From NCBI RefSeq assembly GCF_013416525.1, contig NZ_JACCEM010000007.1, positions 124,001 to 188,000 of the forward strand: 64,000 nt of DNA, in the 5' to 3' direction. This DNA comes from Parapusillimonas granuli. GTDB lineage: Bacteria > Pseudomonadota > Gammaproteobacteria > Burkholderiales > Burkholderiaceae_B. How positions within the stretch are numbered: the first letter of the stretch is position 1; every line of letters begins with the position of its first letter. Below are positions 6,999 to 15,276 of this stretch, piece after piece. The notes below the pieces were generated by a model. It saw only the letters and a list, made by a program, of their open reading frames with translations. It had not been told where the DNA came from and did not search any database. The position numbers were made by a program, and so were the translations under genes.

Positions 6999-8123
6999 TC
7001 ACGCCGACGGCGCTCGCTCCCGCTTCCCGGGCGCCGGCTCCGCGGCTTCGCGCTGCAGCAGTTCGCGCTTGCGCTCCACCCCCCAGCGGTATCCGGATAA
7101 ATCCCCGTCGCGGCGCAGCACCCGGTGGCAGGGGATGGCGACGGCGATGCGGTTGGCGCCGCAGGCCCGGCCCACTGCCCGCACGGCATTGGGCGAGCCG
7201 ATGCGCTGCGCGATATCGCTGTAGGTCGCGGTGCTGCCGGGCGGGATCTCGCGCAGCGCCTGCCATACCCGTTCCTGGAAGGCGGTGCCCTGGATGTCCA
7301 GCGGCAGCCCCAGCCCCAGCGAAGGCGCCTCGACGAAGCCCACGACCTGGGCGACCAGCCGTTCGAATCGGGCGTCGCCGCCGATGAGCTCCGCCTTCGG
7401 GAACATGTCCTGCAGGTCGCGGACCAGCTTGTCGGGGTCCTCGCCCAGCAATATGGCGCAAATGCCGCGCTGGCTTTGCGCGACCAGTATGGCGCCCAGC
7501 GAGCATTGGCCGACCGCGAAGCGTATGCGGGCATTGAGCCCGCCTTGGCGATAAGCGCTGGGCGGCATGCCCAGCAAGGTCTCCGAAGCCTGGTAGAAGC
7601 GGCTGCTGGAGTTGAAACCCGCTTCATACAGCGCGTGGGTGACGCTGCCTTCGGGCTTGCCCAGTTCGCGCCGCAGGCGCCGGGCGCGCGCCGCGTGGGC
7701 GTATGCTTGGGGCGTCAGCCCGGTTTCGGCTTTGAACAGGCGGTGCAGATGGAACCGGCTCATGCCCGCCCGGGCGGCGAGCTCGTCCAGGCGCGGCGGC
7801 GTCTCGGCCTGTTCGATGTAAGCGCAGATCTCGCGCACCAGCGCGGCGCGCTGCGCCTGCAGCGCCCCGTGGCGCCCGGCGGCGCGCCGGCTGGGCCGAT
7901 AGCCCGCGGCCTCGGCCGCCTGGGGGCTGTCGAAAAACTCGACGTTTTCACGTTTGGGCCGGCGGGCGGCCGAACTGGGGTGGCAATATACGCCGGTGGT
8001 TTTCACGGCGTACACGAAATGGCCGTCGGCCGCCGGATCGCGCGCCGCCACGGCTTGCCAGCGGGCGGCTTCGCCGGCGTAGGGACCGGCGTGGGTGTCG
8101 GGCGTCAAAGTTGCGGTGTCCAT
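6999..8123 (-). CDS. ada: Ada-type O6-methylguanine methyltransferase/AraC regulator, zinc site degraded
   Basis: This 374-residue protein has the three parts of Ada. An N-terminal Ada domain (about 20-85), an AraC-type helix-turn-helix (about 95-195, with ARAGMSRFHLHRLFK) and a C-terminal O6-alkylguanine transferase (about 205-355) with the active-site IPCHRV motif, Cys332. In E. coli Ada the N-terminal domain binds zinc with Cys38, 42, 69 and 72, and Cys38 accepts the methyl group from phosphotriesters. Here the equivalent positions at identical spacing are Cys47, Ser51, Ser78 and Ala81, so only one ligand survives. Base repair should work, but the zinc-dependent phosphotriester switch probably does not. 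It stands alone, divergent from an M20 peptidase; its stop is 3 nt from the Bug gene's. Confidence 0.88.
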   Translation of the reverse strand: MDTATLTPDTHAGPYAGEAARWQAVAARDPAADGHFVYAVKTTGVYCHPSSAARRPKRENVEFFDSPQAAEAAGYRPSRRAAGRHGALQAQRAALVREICAYIEQAETPPRLDELAARAGMSRFHLHRLFKAETGLTPQAYAHAARARRLRRELGKPEGSVTHALYEAGFNSSSRFYQASETLLGMPPSAYRQGGLNARIRFAVGQCSLGAILVAQSQRGICAILLGEDPDKLVRDLQDMFPKAELIGGDARFERLVAQVVGFVEAPSLGLGLPLDIQGTAFQERVWQALREIPPGSTATYSDIAQRIGSPNAVRAVGRACGANRIAVAIPCHRVLRRDGDLSGYRWGVERKRELLQREAAEPAPGKRERAPSA

Positions 8124-8129
8124 GGCGTA

Positions 8130-8145
8130 TCCTGAATTCCTGAAT
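8130..8145. repeat. 8-bp tandem repeat in the ada leader
   Basis: TCCTGAAT occurs twice in direct succession (8130-8137 and 8138-8145), 7 nt upstream of the ada start codon. On the minus strand it reads ATTCAGGA twice, so each copy contains an AGGA that could serve as a ribosome-binding core. It may therefore be only a duplicated Shine-Dalgarno region; it does not resemble the E. coli Ada box. Confidence 0.5.
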
Positions 8146-8255
8146 GTCTATGAAGCACACGATAGCCGCGGCGGCCTGGGCCGGCATCTCGTTTCTTGCG
8201 CTCGAATTCCCGGCAGGGCTTAAAATCGTGGCATCCACCGTACAAAGGAGCCACG

Positions 8256-9725
8256 ATGAACGCACCCATCCCCGATGCATCCCTGCAGCCGACCCTCGAC
8301 CCCCGGGCCTTGCAGCAGTATGTCGACGAAAAATGGGACGGCGACATCGTCCCCGCGCTTACTCACTATATCGCCATTCCGGCCAAAAGCCCCGCCTTCG
8401 ATCCGGACTGGGACAAGAACGGCCATATCGAGCGAGTCGTGCGCGATGCCGCGCAGTGGGTGCAAGCGCAGAAAGTGCGTGGGCTGGTCCTGGAAGTCGT
8501 GCGCCTGCCCGGCCGCACGCCCGTCATCTTCTTCGAAGTACCGGCCACGCGGGCGGACAATGGCAATACCGTGCTGATGTACGGCCACCTGGACAAGCAG
8601 CCCGAGTTCTCCGGCTGGCGCTCCGACCTGGGCCCCTGGACGCCCAAGTATGAAAACGGCCGTCTTTACGGCCGCGGCGGCGCGGACGACGGCTATGCCG
8701 TCTACGCCTCTCTGACCGCCATCATGGCGCTCGACCGGCAAGGCGTGCCGCGTCCCCGCTGCGTCGGCCTGATCGAAACCTGCGAAGAATCCGGCAGCTA
8801 CGATCTGCTGCCCTACGTCGACGCCTTGCGCCCGCGGCTGGGCAATGTCGCGCTCGTGGTCTGCCTGGACTCGGGCGCCGGCAATTACGACCAGTTATGG
8901 ATGACGACCTCTTTGCGGGGCATGGTCGCGGGCACGCTCGAAGTGCAGGTCCTGGACGAGGGCGTGCATTCGGGCGACGCCAGCGGCGTCGTGCCGTCCA
9001 GCTTCCGCATCCTGCGCCACTTGCTCGACCGGCTCGAGGACAGCGCCACCGGGCGCCTGCTGCCGCAAAGCTTCCACTGTGAAATTCCGGCGGAACGCAT
9101 CGAGCAGGCGGAGGCCACCGCGCGCATTCTGGGCGACGAAGTCTGGCGGCGCTTCCCCTGGAGCTGCGGCGCCGACGGCGGCTTCGTGCTGCCCATGACC
9201 ACCGCGCCGCGCGAGGCGCTGCTCAATCGCACCTGGCGGCCGACCCTGTCGGTGACGGGCGCGGAAGGCTTGCCGCCGCTGGGCAGCGCGGGCAACGTGC
9301 TGCGGCCGAGAACCGCATTCAAGCTGTCGCTGCGGCTGCCGCCGCCCATCGACGCCGTCGCCGCCTGCCAGGAGCTCAAGGCCTTGCTGGAGGACGACTC
9401 CCCCTACAACGCCAAGGTGCTGTTCCGCCCCGACCCCGGCCAGGCCACGGGCTGGAACGCCCCCGCGACGGCGCCCTGGCTGGAGCGCGCGCTCGACGAC
9501 GCGTCGCGGGCGCATTACGGCGCCCCTTGCGGCTACATCGGGCAGGGCGGCACCATACCGCTCATCAATCTTCTGCAGGAAGGCTTCCCTAGCTCGCAGT
9601 TCATGGTGTGCGGCGTGCTGGGGCCGCAGTCCAATGCCCACGGTCCCAATGAATTCCTGCACGTGCCCTACGGCAAGCGGCTGACGGCGGCGGTCGCGCA
9701 GACCATCGCCGCCATGCCCGCGTAG
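8256..9725 (+). CDS. M20-family metallopeptidase (dipeptidase-like)
   Basis: This 489-residue cytoplasmic zinc peptidase starts at ATG 8256, directly after AAAGGAG; longer frames from 8196 lack a ribosome site. The M20 zinc and catalytic motifs appear in order: VLMYGHLDKQPE (His ligand and catalytic Asp), GRGGADDG (bridging Asp), CEESGS (catalytic Glu and Glu ligand), VVCLDSGAG (Asp ligand) and, near the C-terminus, NAHGPNE (His ligand). Between them lies the inserted lid/dimerisation domain (roughly residues 220-370). The closest relatives by motif are the CNDP-like dipeptidases of proteobacteria, which cleave dipeptides or other short amides; the exact substrate cannot be read. It is a single gene, divergent from ada and convergent with the Aap permease genes. 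Confidence 0.88.
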   Translation: MNAPIPDASLQPTLDPRALQQYVDEKWDGDIVPALTHYIAIPAKSPAFDPDWDKNGHIERVVRDAAQWVQAQKVRGLVLEVVRLPGRTPVIFFEVPATRADNGNTVLMYGHLDKQPEFSGWRSDLGPWTPKYENGRLYGRGGADDGYAVYASLTAIMALDRQGVPRPRCVGLIETCEESGSYDLLPYVDALRPRLGNVALVVCLDSGAGNYDQLWMTTSLRGMVAGTLEVQVLDEGVHSGDASGVVPSSFRILRHLLDRLEDSATGRLLPQSFHCEIPAERIEQAEATARILGDEVWRRFPWSCGADGGFVLPMTTAPREALLNRTWRPTLSVTGAEGLPPLGSAGNVLRPRTAFKLSLRLPPPIDAVAACQELKALLEDDSPYNAKVLFRPDPGQATGWNAPATAPWLERALDDASRAHYGAPCGYIGQGGTIPLINLLQEGFPSSQFMVCGVLGPQSNAHGPNEFLHVPYGKRLTAAVAQTIAAMPA

Positions 9726-9753
9726 GCTGGCTTGCCGTCGACGCTGACGGGCC

Positions 9754-10857
9754 TTAGCGCGACTGGCGCCGGTTGATGCGCTTTTCGACCCACTGGCTGT
9801 AGCGCGACATGCCGTAGCAGCACACCAGGTAGATCGCGGCGATGAACAGGTAGCCTTCGATGAAGAAGGCTTTCCAGTTGGGGTCGCCCAAGGCCAGCCG
9901 CAGGGCGCCGGTCAGGTCGTACAGGCTCACCACGGTGACCAGCGAAGTGTCCATGAAAGTGCTGATGAAGGTGTTCACCATGGGCGCGACGACGATGCGC
10001 AGCGCCTGCGGCAGGATGATCTTGCGCACGGTCTGCCAGTAGCCCAGCCCCATGGCGGCCGCGGCTTCGTACTGGCCCTTGGGAATGGCCTGCAGCCCGC
10101 CCCGTATCGTCTCGGCCAGATAGGCCGCCGTGAAGAGAATGATGCCTATCTGTATGCGCAGCAGCACATCGATGTTGTATTGCGGCGGCAGGAACAGCGG
10201 AAACAGGAAGGACGCGGTGAACAGCACCGTGATCAGCGGTATGCCGCGGATGATCTCCACATAGAAGACGCAGAAGACGCGTATGGCCTTCAACTTGGAA
10301 CGGCGCCCCAAGGCGATCAGCACCGCCAAGGGCAGGGCGCAGAACAGGCCGACCACCGTCAGCATCAGCGTCAGCGGAAAACCGCCCCACAGATTGGTTT
10401 CCACGTAGCTCAGGCCGAAGACGCCGCCGCGCATCAGCAGCAGGAAGGCGGCCAGCGCCGCCGTCCAGAGCAGCGCCAGCCATTTGCGCCAGAAGCGCCG
10501 GTAGCAGCTGGTGATCAGCGCGCCGCCCAGGATCAGGGTGGCGAGCAGCGGGCGCCATTGTTCCAGATAGGGATAGCGGCCGAAAAAAATGAGGCGCGAT
10601 TTCTCGGCGATCATGCCCCAGCAGGCGCCTTCCCGCGCGACCGCGCGGCAGGCCGTGAAGTCCGGCGCGAAGACGGCGTTGCCGATCGCCCATTGGTAGA
10701 GGTCGGGAGCGATGCCGAGCGCCAGCCAGACGATGGCCAGGGTGACCAGCGTGCTTTTCCAGCCCGAGAATAGATTGGCGCGCATCCAGCCCAGGACGCC
10801 GGCGCGGGCCACGGGCGCGGGCAGGGGATGGGCGGCGGGGGAGGTCGGGGCGGACAT
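9754..10857 (-). CDS. aapM: AapM-like amino-acid ABC transporter permease
   Basis: This 367-residue inner-membrane permease belongs to the HisM/GltK class and matches AapM of the general L-amino-acid transporters. The start is ATG 10857, 5 nt after the upstream permease stop. About three hydrophobic segments occupy the first 200 residues. The conserved permease core follows, with the EAA motif near the C-terminal third (AAAAMGLGYWQTVRKIILPQALRI), which docks onto the ATPase. FYVEIIRGIPLITVLF is the usual signature of polar amino-acid permeases. It is third in an aapJ-aapQ-aapM operon. The ATPase gene aapP that normally follows is absent: the next gene is a convergent peptidase 28 nt away. Confidence 0.88.
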   Translation of the reverse strand: MSAPTSPAAHPLPAPVARAGVLGWMRANLFSGWKSTLVTLAIVWLALGIAPDLYQWAIGNAVFAPDFTACRAVAREGACWGMIAEKSRLIFFGRYPYLEQWRPLLATLILGGALITSCYRRFWRKWLALLWTAALAAFLLLMRGGVFGLSYVETNLWGGFPLTLMLTVVGLFCALPLAVLIALGRRSKLKAIRVFCVFYVEIIRGIPLITVLFTASFLFPLFLPPQYNIDVLLRIQIGIILFTAAYLAETIRGGLQAIPKGQYEAAAAMGLGYWQTVRKIILPQALRIVVAPMVNTFISTFMDTSLVTVVSLYDLTGALRLALGDPNWKAFFIEGYLFIAAIYLVCCYGMSRYSQWVEKRINRRQSR

Positions 10858-10862
10858 GCGGC

Positions 10863-12041
10863 TTACCTCTCGACCAGCGCTACGTGGCTGTTGTACCAGT
10901 TCATGAAGGCGGCGATCAGCAGGCTGATGCTCAGGTAGACGAGCATGATGATGGAAATGCACTCCAGCGCCTGGCCGTTCTGGTTGATGGCGGTGTTGGC
11001 CACCGACACGATGTCGGGGTAGCCCACGGTCACGGCCAGCGAGGAGTTCTTGGTGAGATTGAGGTATTGGCTCGTCAGGGGCGGGACGATGACGCGCATC
11101 GCCTGCGGCAGCACCACCAGCCGCAAGGTCTGCGCCCGCGACAGGCCCAGGGCGGAGCTGGCCTCGAGCTGGCCGGCCGACACGGCGAGGATCCCGGCGC
11201 GCACGATTTCCGCGATATAGCTGGCCGTGTAGAGCGTCAGCCCGGTCAGCAGCGCCAGGAATTCGGGGGTGAGCGACACGCCGCCGCTGATGCTGAACAC
11301 CGTGGCTTCGGGGACGTCGAATTCGCTTGGGGCCCCGCCCGCGAGCCAGCCCGCCACCGGCAGGCCGACGATGCACAAAGCGGCCGGCAGCCCGCTGCGC
11401 GGCGCTTGGCCCGTGCGCGCCTGGCGGCGCCGGGCCGCGCGGCGCAGGAGCCAGGCGCACAGCAGCCCGGCCGGCACGCCCGCCAGCGCCCAGGCCCAGC
11501 CGGCCGACCACACCGGCACGGGCAGCTGCAGGCCGCTTTTGCTGAGATAGGCGTGCGGCAGGGGGTGGAAGGCATCATGCGCCGAAGGCAGCAGCTCGGT
11601 GATGATCAGGTAGGTGGCCAGCAGCTGGATCAGCAGGGGGATGTTGCGCAGGGTCTCGACATAGGCATCGCACAGCTTGCGCAGCAGAAAATTCCGGGAC
11701 AGCCGTCCTATTCCGACCAGTGTGCCGAGCACGGTGGAAAGCACGATGCCGGCCAGGGCCACCCGCAGGGTATTGCCCACGCCAACCAGGAAGGCGCGCA
11801 GGTAGGAGTCGCTGGACACATAGGAAAAAAGGGTTTCGCCGATGTCGAAGCCGGCCGGCTGGGACAGGAAGGCGAAGCCCGATTTCACCTGCATGGCGTC
11901 CAGGTTGCGCGCGGTGTTGGAGAACAGGTACCAGCCCAGCAGCGCCAGGACGGCCACGGCGATGATCTGGTAGATGAGGCCGCGGCCGTTCTCGGTGGAC
12001 CAGGAGAACGAGCGCTTCGGTCTGTTGTCGTGAGGGGGCAT
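10863..12041 (-). CDS. aapQ: AapQ-like amino-acid ABC transporter permease
   Basis: This 392-residue permease pairs with AapM to form the membrane channel of a broad L-amino-acid importer. I choose ATG 12041 because GGAACC precedes it; a GTG at 12059 in the same frame has no ribosome site. It has an N-terminal membrane helix (about 25-45), a periplasmic region, then the permease core starting at FLVGVGNTLRVALAG, with the YVETLRNIPLLIQLL signature. A long internal insertion (about residues 165-250, including a basic RRAARRRQ stretch) separates it from the C-terminal half, typical of AapQ. The EAA loop reads EASSALGLSRAQTLRLVVLPQAMR. It follows aapJ by 68 nt. Confidence 0.88.
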   Translation of the reverse strand: MPPHDNRPKRSFSWSTENGRGLIYQIIAVAVLALLGWYLFSNTARNLDAMQVKSGFAFLSQPAGFDIGETLFSYVSSDSYLRAFLVGVGNTLRVALAGIVLSTVLGTLVGIGRLSRNFLLRKLCDAYVETLRNIPLLIQLLATYLIITELLPSAHDAFHPLPHAYLSKSGLQLPVPVWSAGWAWALAGVPAGLLCAWLLRRAARRRQARTGQAPRSGLPAALCIVGLPVAGWLAGGAPSEFDVPEATVFSISGGVSLTPEFLALLTGLTLYTASYIAEIVRAGILAVSAGQLEASSALGLSRAQTLRLVVLPQAMRVIVPPLTSQYLNLTKNSSLAVTVGYPDIVSVANTAINQNGQALECISIIMLVYLSISLLIAAFMNWYNSHVALVER

Positions 12042-12109
12042 TGCGATGGTTCCAAACACAGAAGGAACAGGCGGGCCTGTTCCTTCCGGTCGATGCGGGG
12101 GTCGTCGGC

Positions 12110-13135
12110 TTAGCGGATGGGCGGCGCGTACATCAGCCCGCCGTCATTCCAGAGCTTGTTCACGCCGCGCGGCAGCTTCAGCGGGGAATTCTCGCCCATG
12201 TTGCGGTCGAAGCTTTCGCCATAGTTGCCCACCTGCTTGACGATGCGGTAGGCCCATTCCTTGTCCAGGCCGAGCTGCTTGCCCATGTCTTCGCCGGTGC
12301 CCAGCAGACGCTGCACGTTGGGGTCCTTGCTTTCGGCCTTGATCTTGTCCACATTGCCTTGCGTGATGCCCATTTCCTCGGCGTTTTGCATGGCGAACAG
12401 CGACCATTTCACGATCGCGAACCATTCGTCGTCGCCGCGGCGCACGGCGGGGCCGAGGGGTTCCTTGGAAATCACGTCGGCCAGAATGGCGTAGTCGTCG
12501 GCGTTGGGGCTTTGGGCGCGGATGCCCGCCAGTTCGGACATGTCGGTGGAGATGACCTGGCAGCGGCCGGAGAAAAACGCCGTGTGGGCCGCTTCGGGCG
12601 AATCGAACACGACGGACTTGTAGGGAATGCCGTTGGCTTTGAAGTAGTCGGCCACGTTCTTTTCGGAGGTGGTGCCGGACTGCAGGCAGATTTCCGCGTT
12701 CTTCAGCTGCTTGGCGTTTTCGACTTTGAACTTCTTGGGGACCATGAAGCCCTGGCCGTCGTAGTAATTGATGCCGGTGAAGACGACGCCCAGCGAGGCG
12801 TCGCGCGTCAGCGACCAGGTGGTGTTGCGCGCGAGCATGTCGATTTCGCCGGACTGCAGCGCCGTGAAGCGCTGCGGCGGATTCAAGGGAACGAACTTCA
12901 CTTTGGAGGCGTCGTTCAGGACGGCGGCCGCGACCGCGCGGCATGCGTCGACGTCGAGCCCGCGCCATTCGCCTTTGCTGTCGGTGCCGGAGAAGCCGGG
13001 CGCGGAAGTGTTGACGCCGCATACGACCTGGCCCTTGGCCTTGACGGAGTCGAGCACTTTGCCGGCGTGGGCGCCGCCGCTCGCCGCCACGGTGATGCCG
13101 AGAAGGGCGGTGGAGAGTAGGGAGGTAGTTTTCAT
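12110..13135 (-). CDS. aapJ: AapJ-like amino-acid ABC transporter receptor
   Basis: This 341-residue periplasmic receptor begins at ATG 13135; an in-frame ATG at 13153 is possible but adds six charged residues before the signal peptide. The signal peptide ends at about residue 24 (SGGAHA-GKVLDSV). The mature protein has family 3 receptor motifs: VVCGVNTSAPGFSGTD, GLDVDACRAVAAAVLND, FVPLNPPQRFTALQSGEIDML and RNTTWSLTRD, typical of AapJ proteins for acidic and other polar amino acids. It is first in the operon with two permeases, and a TATAAT element lies about 70 nt upstream. The missing ATPase must come from elsewhere in the genome if this importer is functional. Confidence 0.9.
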   Translation of the reverse strand: MKTTSLLSTALLGITVAASGGAHAGKVLDSVKAKGQVVCGVNTSAPGFSGTDSKGEWRGLDVDACRAVAAAVLNDASKVKFVPLNPPQRFTALQSGEIDMLARNTTWSLTRDASLGVVFTGINYYDGQGFMVPKKFKVENAKQLKNAEICLQSGTTSEKNVADYFKANGIPYKSVVFDSPEAAHTAFFSGRCQVISTDMSELAGIRAQSPNADDYAILADVISKEPLGPAVRRGDDEWFAIVKWSLFAMQNAEEMGITQGNVDKIKAESKDPNVQRLLGTGEDMGKQLGLDKEWAYRIVKQVGNYGESFDRNMGENSPLKLPRGVNKLWNDGGLMYAPPIR

Positions 13136-13204
13136 GTTGGTCGCTCTTTTCATGACGTTGCCGTGGTGGCGAGGGGCGCGGTGTTTGCGCGCCGGAAAGG
13201 ACGA

Positions 13205-13210
13205 ATTATA
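13205..13210 (-). promoter_or_regulatory. Candidate -10 element of the aap operon
   Basis: On the minus strand this reads TATAAT, a perfect -10 hexamer, about 70 nt before the aapJ start codon. No good -35 hexamer is visible at 16-18 bp, so the promoter may need an activator. Confidence 0.4.
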
Positions 13211-13259
13211 GTGACTTGCCGCTGTTTTGCAGCATTTCCCGCCTTGGCGGACCCCACCC

Positions 13260-14036
13260 CTAGCGCACGGGCAGGAAATTGAAGAACAGCAGGCCCTGCA
13301 TGTAATTGATGCCCACCCGGCGCAGATTCTCGTCCAGCAGATTGGCGATCAGGTCCAGCCGCCCGATCAGCTGCCCGAACTCGCGCTCGAAGCTGAGATT
13401 GGTGGCGCCTTCCGACATCTCGTTCGCCAGCAACAGCGGCCGCCCGTCGCTCAAGCGCTTGCTGGCGAGCAGCCAGGCGGCGATTTCCACATTGCGGGCG
13501 GCGTTGTACACATGCTGGGCGTTCAGAACGTCCGTCACATAGAAACGCGTCCTGCCGTCGTGGGCGTTGATGATGGTGCTCGCCATGCCGGTGACGAAAG
13601 CGCCGGCCCGGTCGCCCCGGTAGTTCGGATCCAGCGCAACCGACAGGATCTCGATGTCGCGCAGGCCCGCCAGTTCGGGCGGCGGGCGTCCTTCCCGTAT
13701 CGCCTTGCGCCCGCGCTCGATGGCCGTCTCGATATCGGGCGCGCCCGTCTTGCGCCATTCGGCCGGGTTGCGGCGGTAGAGCTTTTCCAGCAGGCGGGAC
13801 AGGCTTTCGAGGTTGTCGCGCATCGCCACCGAGACCGTGCGGTTGAAATCGGTCTGTGCGAATTGTTCGATGGACATTTCTTCGGTGCTGGGCCGGGACG
13901 GGCCCGCCGCGCCCTGCGGCTGGGCGCAGGCCGCCAGCATGGCGGCCACGATCAGGGCCGCGGCGCGCGCGGGCTGTCTCGTCGTGGCGGCCTGCCGGTT
14001 CTTCATTGCTTGCGCTTGCCCTCGCCGGTTCTTCAT
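13260..14036 (-). CDS. Conserved hypothetical lipoprotein
   Basis: This 258-residue protein has a lipoprotein signal: a basic N-region, a short hydrophobic core (AALIVAAML) and a lipobox LAAC with Cys37 as the lipidated residue, then a polar linker. The mature domain has no motif I recognise. It starts with a helical block (MSIEQFAQTDFNRTVSVAM; LLEKLYRRNPAEW) and ends with NYMQGLLFFNFLPVR. Residues such as DPNYRGDRAGAFVTGMAS suggest a compact alpha/beta fold. Two in-frame ATGs, 14036 and 14006, lie in copies of a 13-bp direct repeat, so the start is uncertain; the first is listed. It is probably in the outer membrane or periplasm. No operon partner: the downstream aap operon has its own promoter region. 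Confidence 0.75.
   Translation of the reverse strand: MKNRRGQAQAMKNRQAATTRQPARAAALIVAAMLAACAQPQGAAGPSRPSTEEMSIEQFAQTDFNRTVSVAMRDNLESLSRLLEKLYRRNPAEWRKTGAPDIETAIERGRKAIREGRPPPELAGLRDIEILSVALDPNYRGDRAGAFVTGMASTIINAHDGRTRFYVTDVLNAQHVYNAARNVEIAAWLLASKRLSDGRPLLLANEMSEGATNLSFEREFGQLIGRLDLIANLLDENLRRVGINYMQGLLFFNFLPVR
13994..14036. repeat. 13-bp direct repeat carrying two in-frame start codons
   Basis: GCCGGTTCTTCAT occurs at 13994-14006 and 14024-14036, exactly 30 bp apart, so both copies encode MKNR in the same frame of the lipoprotein gene. A local duplication that gave the gene two alternative starts is the simplest reading. Confidence 0.6.
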
Positions 14037-14134
14037 GCTGCCAGACTTTAGCAGAAATCGGCTCCGGTTCGCCGCCGGCTCGCCGCGCCCCGGCCTATGG
14101 ATTCGCGCGCGGCTCTGTGCTAGTGTTTGGCGCT

Positions 14135-14494
14135 ATGCCAGTATTGCTTGCCATCCTTTCCCTGTTCTTCATGCAAATCGCCGGCGAGGCCCTGGTGCGC
14201 CTGGCCGGGCTGCCGCTGCCCGGCCCCTTGGCCGGCATGCTGCTCATGCTGTGCGCGCTCATGGCGTACGGCAAGGTGCCCGAAGGCCTGCTGCACACCT
14301 GCCGGCACCTGCTCCGGCACCTCATGCTGCTCTTCATACCGGCGGTCGCGGGCATCATCTCGTATTTCGGCACGCTGCAGCGTGAATGGATTCCCTTTCT
14401 TGCCGCATGCATCCTGGGGGTGGCGCTCACCATCGTCGTCACCGCCACGACTCTGCGCTGGATGCTGCGCCGCGGCAAGGGACCGGATTCATGA
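14135..14494 (+). CDS. lrgA: CidA/LrgA-family holin-like protein
   Basis: This 119-residue protein is almost wholly hydrophobic, with four predicted membrane helices and a short basic C-terminus (RRGKGPDS). The family pattern is clear: MQIAGEALVRLAGLPLPGPLAGMLLML, then helices around HLLRHLMLLFIPAVAGI. CidA/LrgA proteins were described as holin-like regulators of murein hydrolase export and, more recently, linked to pyruvate and glycolate-type export with their LrgB partner. Start ATG 14135 begins the first helix; no strong ribosome site is visible. Its stop overlaps the next start as ATGA, so the pair is translationally coupled. The choice between Lrg and Cid names is arbitrary. Confidence 0.85.
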   Translation: MPVLLAILSLFFMQIAGEALVRLAGLPLPGPLAGMLLMLCALMAYGKVPEGLLHTCRHLLRHLMLLFIPAVAGIISYFGTLQREWIPFLAACILGVALTIVVTATTLRWMLRRGKGPDS

Positions 14495-15216
14495 GCGGCG
14501 CGCTCCGGGAAGTCTGGGCGTATCTCGCTGACTCGACCCTGTTCTGGCTGGCGTTCACCGTGGCGGCCTACCTGCTCGCGCTCGCGGCCTATCTGCGCTG
14601 CCGCGGCAATCCGCTACTGCTGCCGGTGCTGACGGCGGTGGCCATGGTCGTGGCGGTTCTGTACGGCACCGGCACGCCTTACGAGGTATACGCGGGGCAC
14701 ACCTGGTTCCTGAGCTTTCTGATCGGGCCGGCGACCGTCGCGCTCGCCATACCGCTGTACGGCCAGCTGGGCCGGCTTCGCCAAATGATGGTGCCGCTTT
14801 GCGTCGCCTTGCTGGCAGGGTCCGCCACCGCCATCGTGACGGGCATGGGCATCGCCTGGATGCTGGGCGGCAGCCTGCAGACGCAGCTGTCGGTCGCCCC
14901 GAAATCGGCCACCATGCCGATCGCCATGGAAGTCGCGGCGCTGGCCGGCGGCCTGCCTTCATTGACCACGATCGCCGTGGCCGTGACGGGCATCGCGGGG
15001 GCGATTCTGGCGGGTTCTCTATTGCGGCTTTTCCGGATCGCGGACCCGGCGGCGCAAGGGTTCTCGCTGGGCCTGAGCGCCCATGCCATCGGCGTGGCGC
15101 GCGCCTTCCAGGCAAGCGAAACCGCCGGCGCCTTCGCGGCGCTGGGCATGGGCCTGAACGGCATCGCCACGGCCGTCCTGATCCCCGTCTGGCTGGCGCT
15201 ACTGGCGCTTTTTTAG
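14491..15216 (+). CDS. lrgB: LrgB/CidB-family membrane protein
   Basis: This 241-residue membrane protein of about seven hydrophobic segments belongs to the LrgB family. Recognisable blocks are YAGHTWFLSFLIGPATVALAIP, LSVAPKSATMPIAMEVA and the C-terminal FSLGLSAHAIGVARAFQ with ETAGAFAALGMGLNG. These occur in the same order in plant PLGG1 and bacterial LrgB/YohK proteins, which act with LrgA-type partners in export of glycolate or pyruvate-like acids and in control of autolysis. It overlaps the lrgA stop by 4 nt. A hairpin sits in the gap before the acyl-CoA synthetase, which may be a separate transcript. Confidence 0.88.
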   Translation: MSGALREVWAYLADSTLFWLAFTVAAYLLALAAYLRCRGNPLLLPVLTAVAMVVAVLYGTGTPYEVYAGHTWFLSFLIGPATVALAIPLYGQLGRLRQMMVPLCVALLAGSATAIVTGMGIAWMLGGSLQTQLSVAPKSATMPIAMEVAALAGGLPSLTTIAVAVTGIAGAILAGSLLRLFRIADPAAQGFSLGLSAHAIGVARAFQASETAGAFAALGMGLNGIATAVLIPVWLALLALF

Positions 15217-15220
15217 GTGC

Positions 15221-15245
15221 GGGACTATCATTTTGCGATAGCCCC
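15221..15245. repeat. Imperfect hairpin after lrgB
   Basis: GGGACTATC (15221-15229) pairs with GATAGCCCC (15237-15245) at eight of nine positions across a 7-nt A/T-rich loop. It begins 5 nt after the lrgB stop and has no T-tract, so it is more likely an mRNA-stability or leader structure for the next gene than a terminator. Confidence 0.4.
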
Positions 15246-15276
15246 CGGCCGCCATGAAAACTCCCAGGAGACAGGA

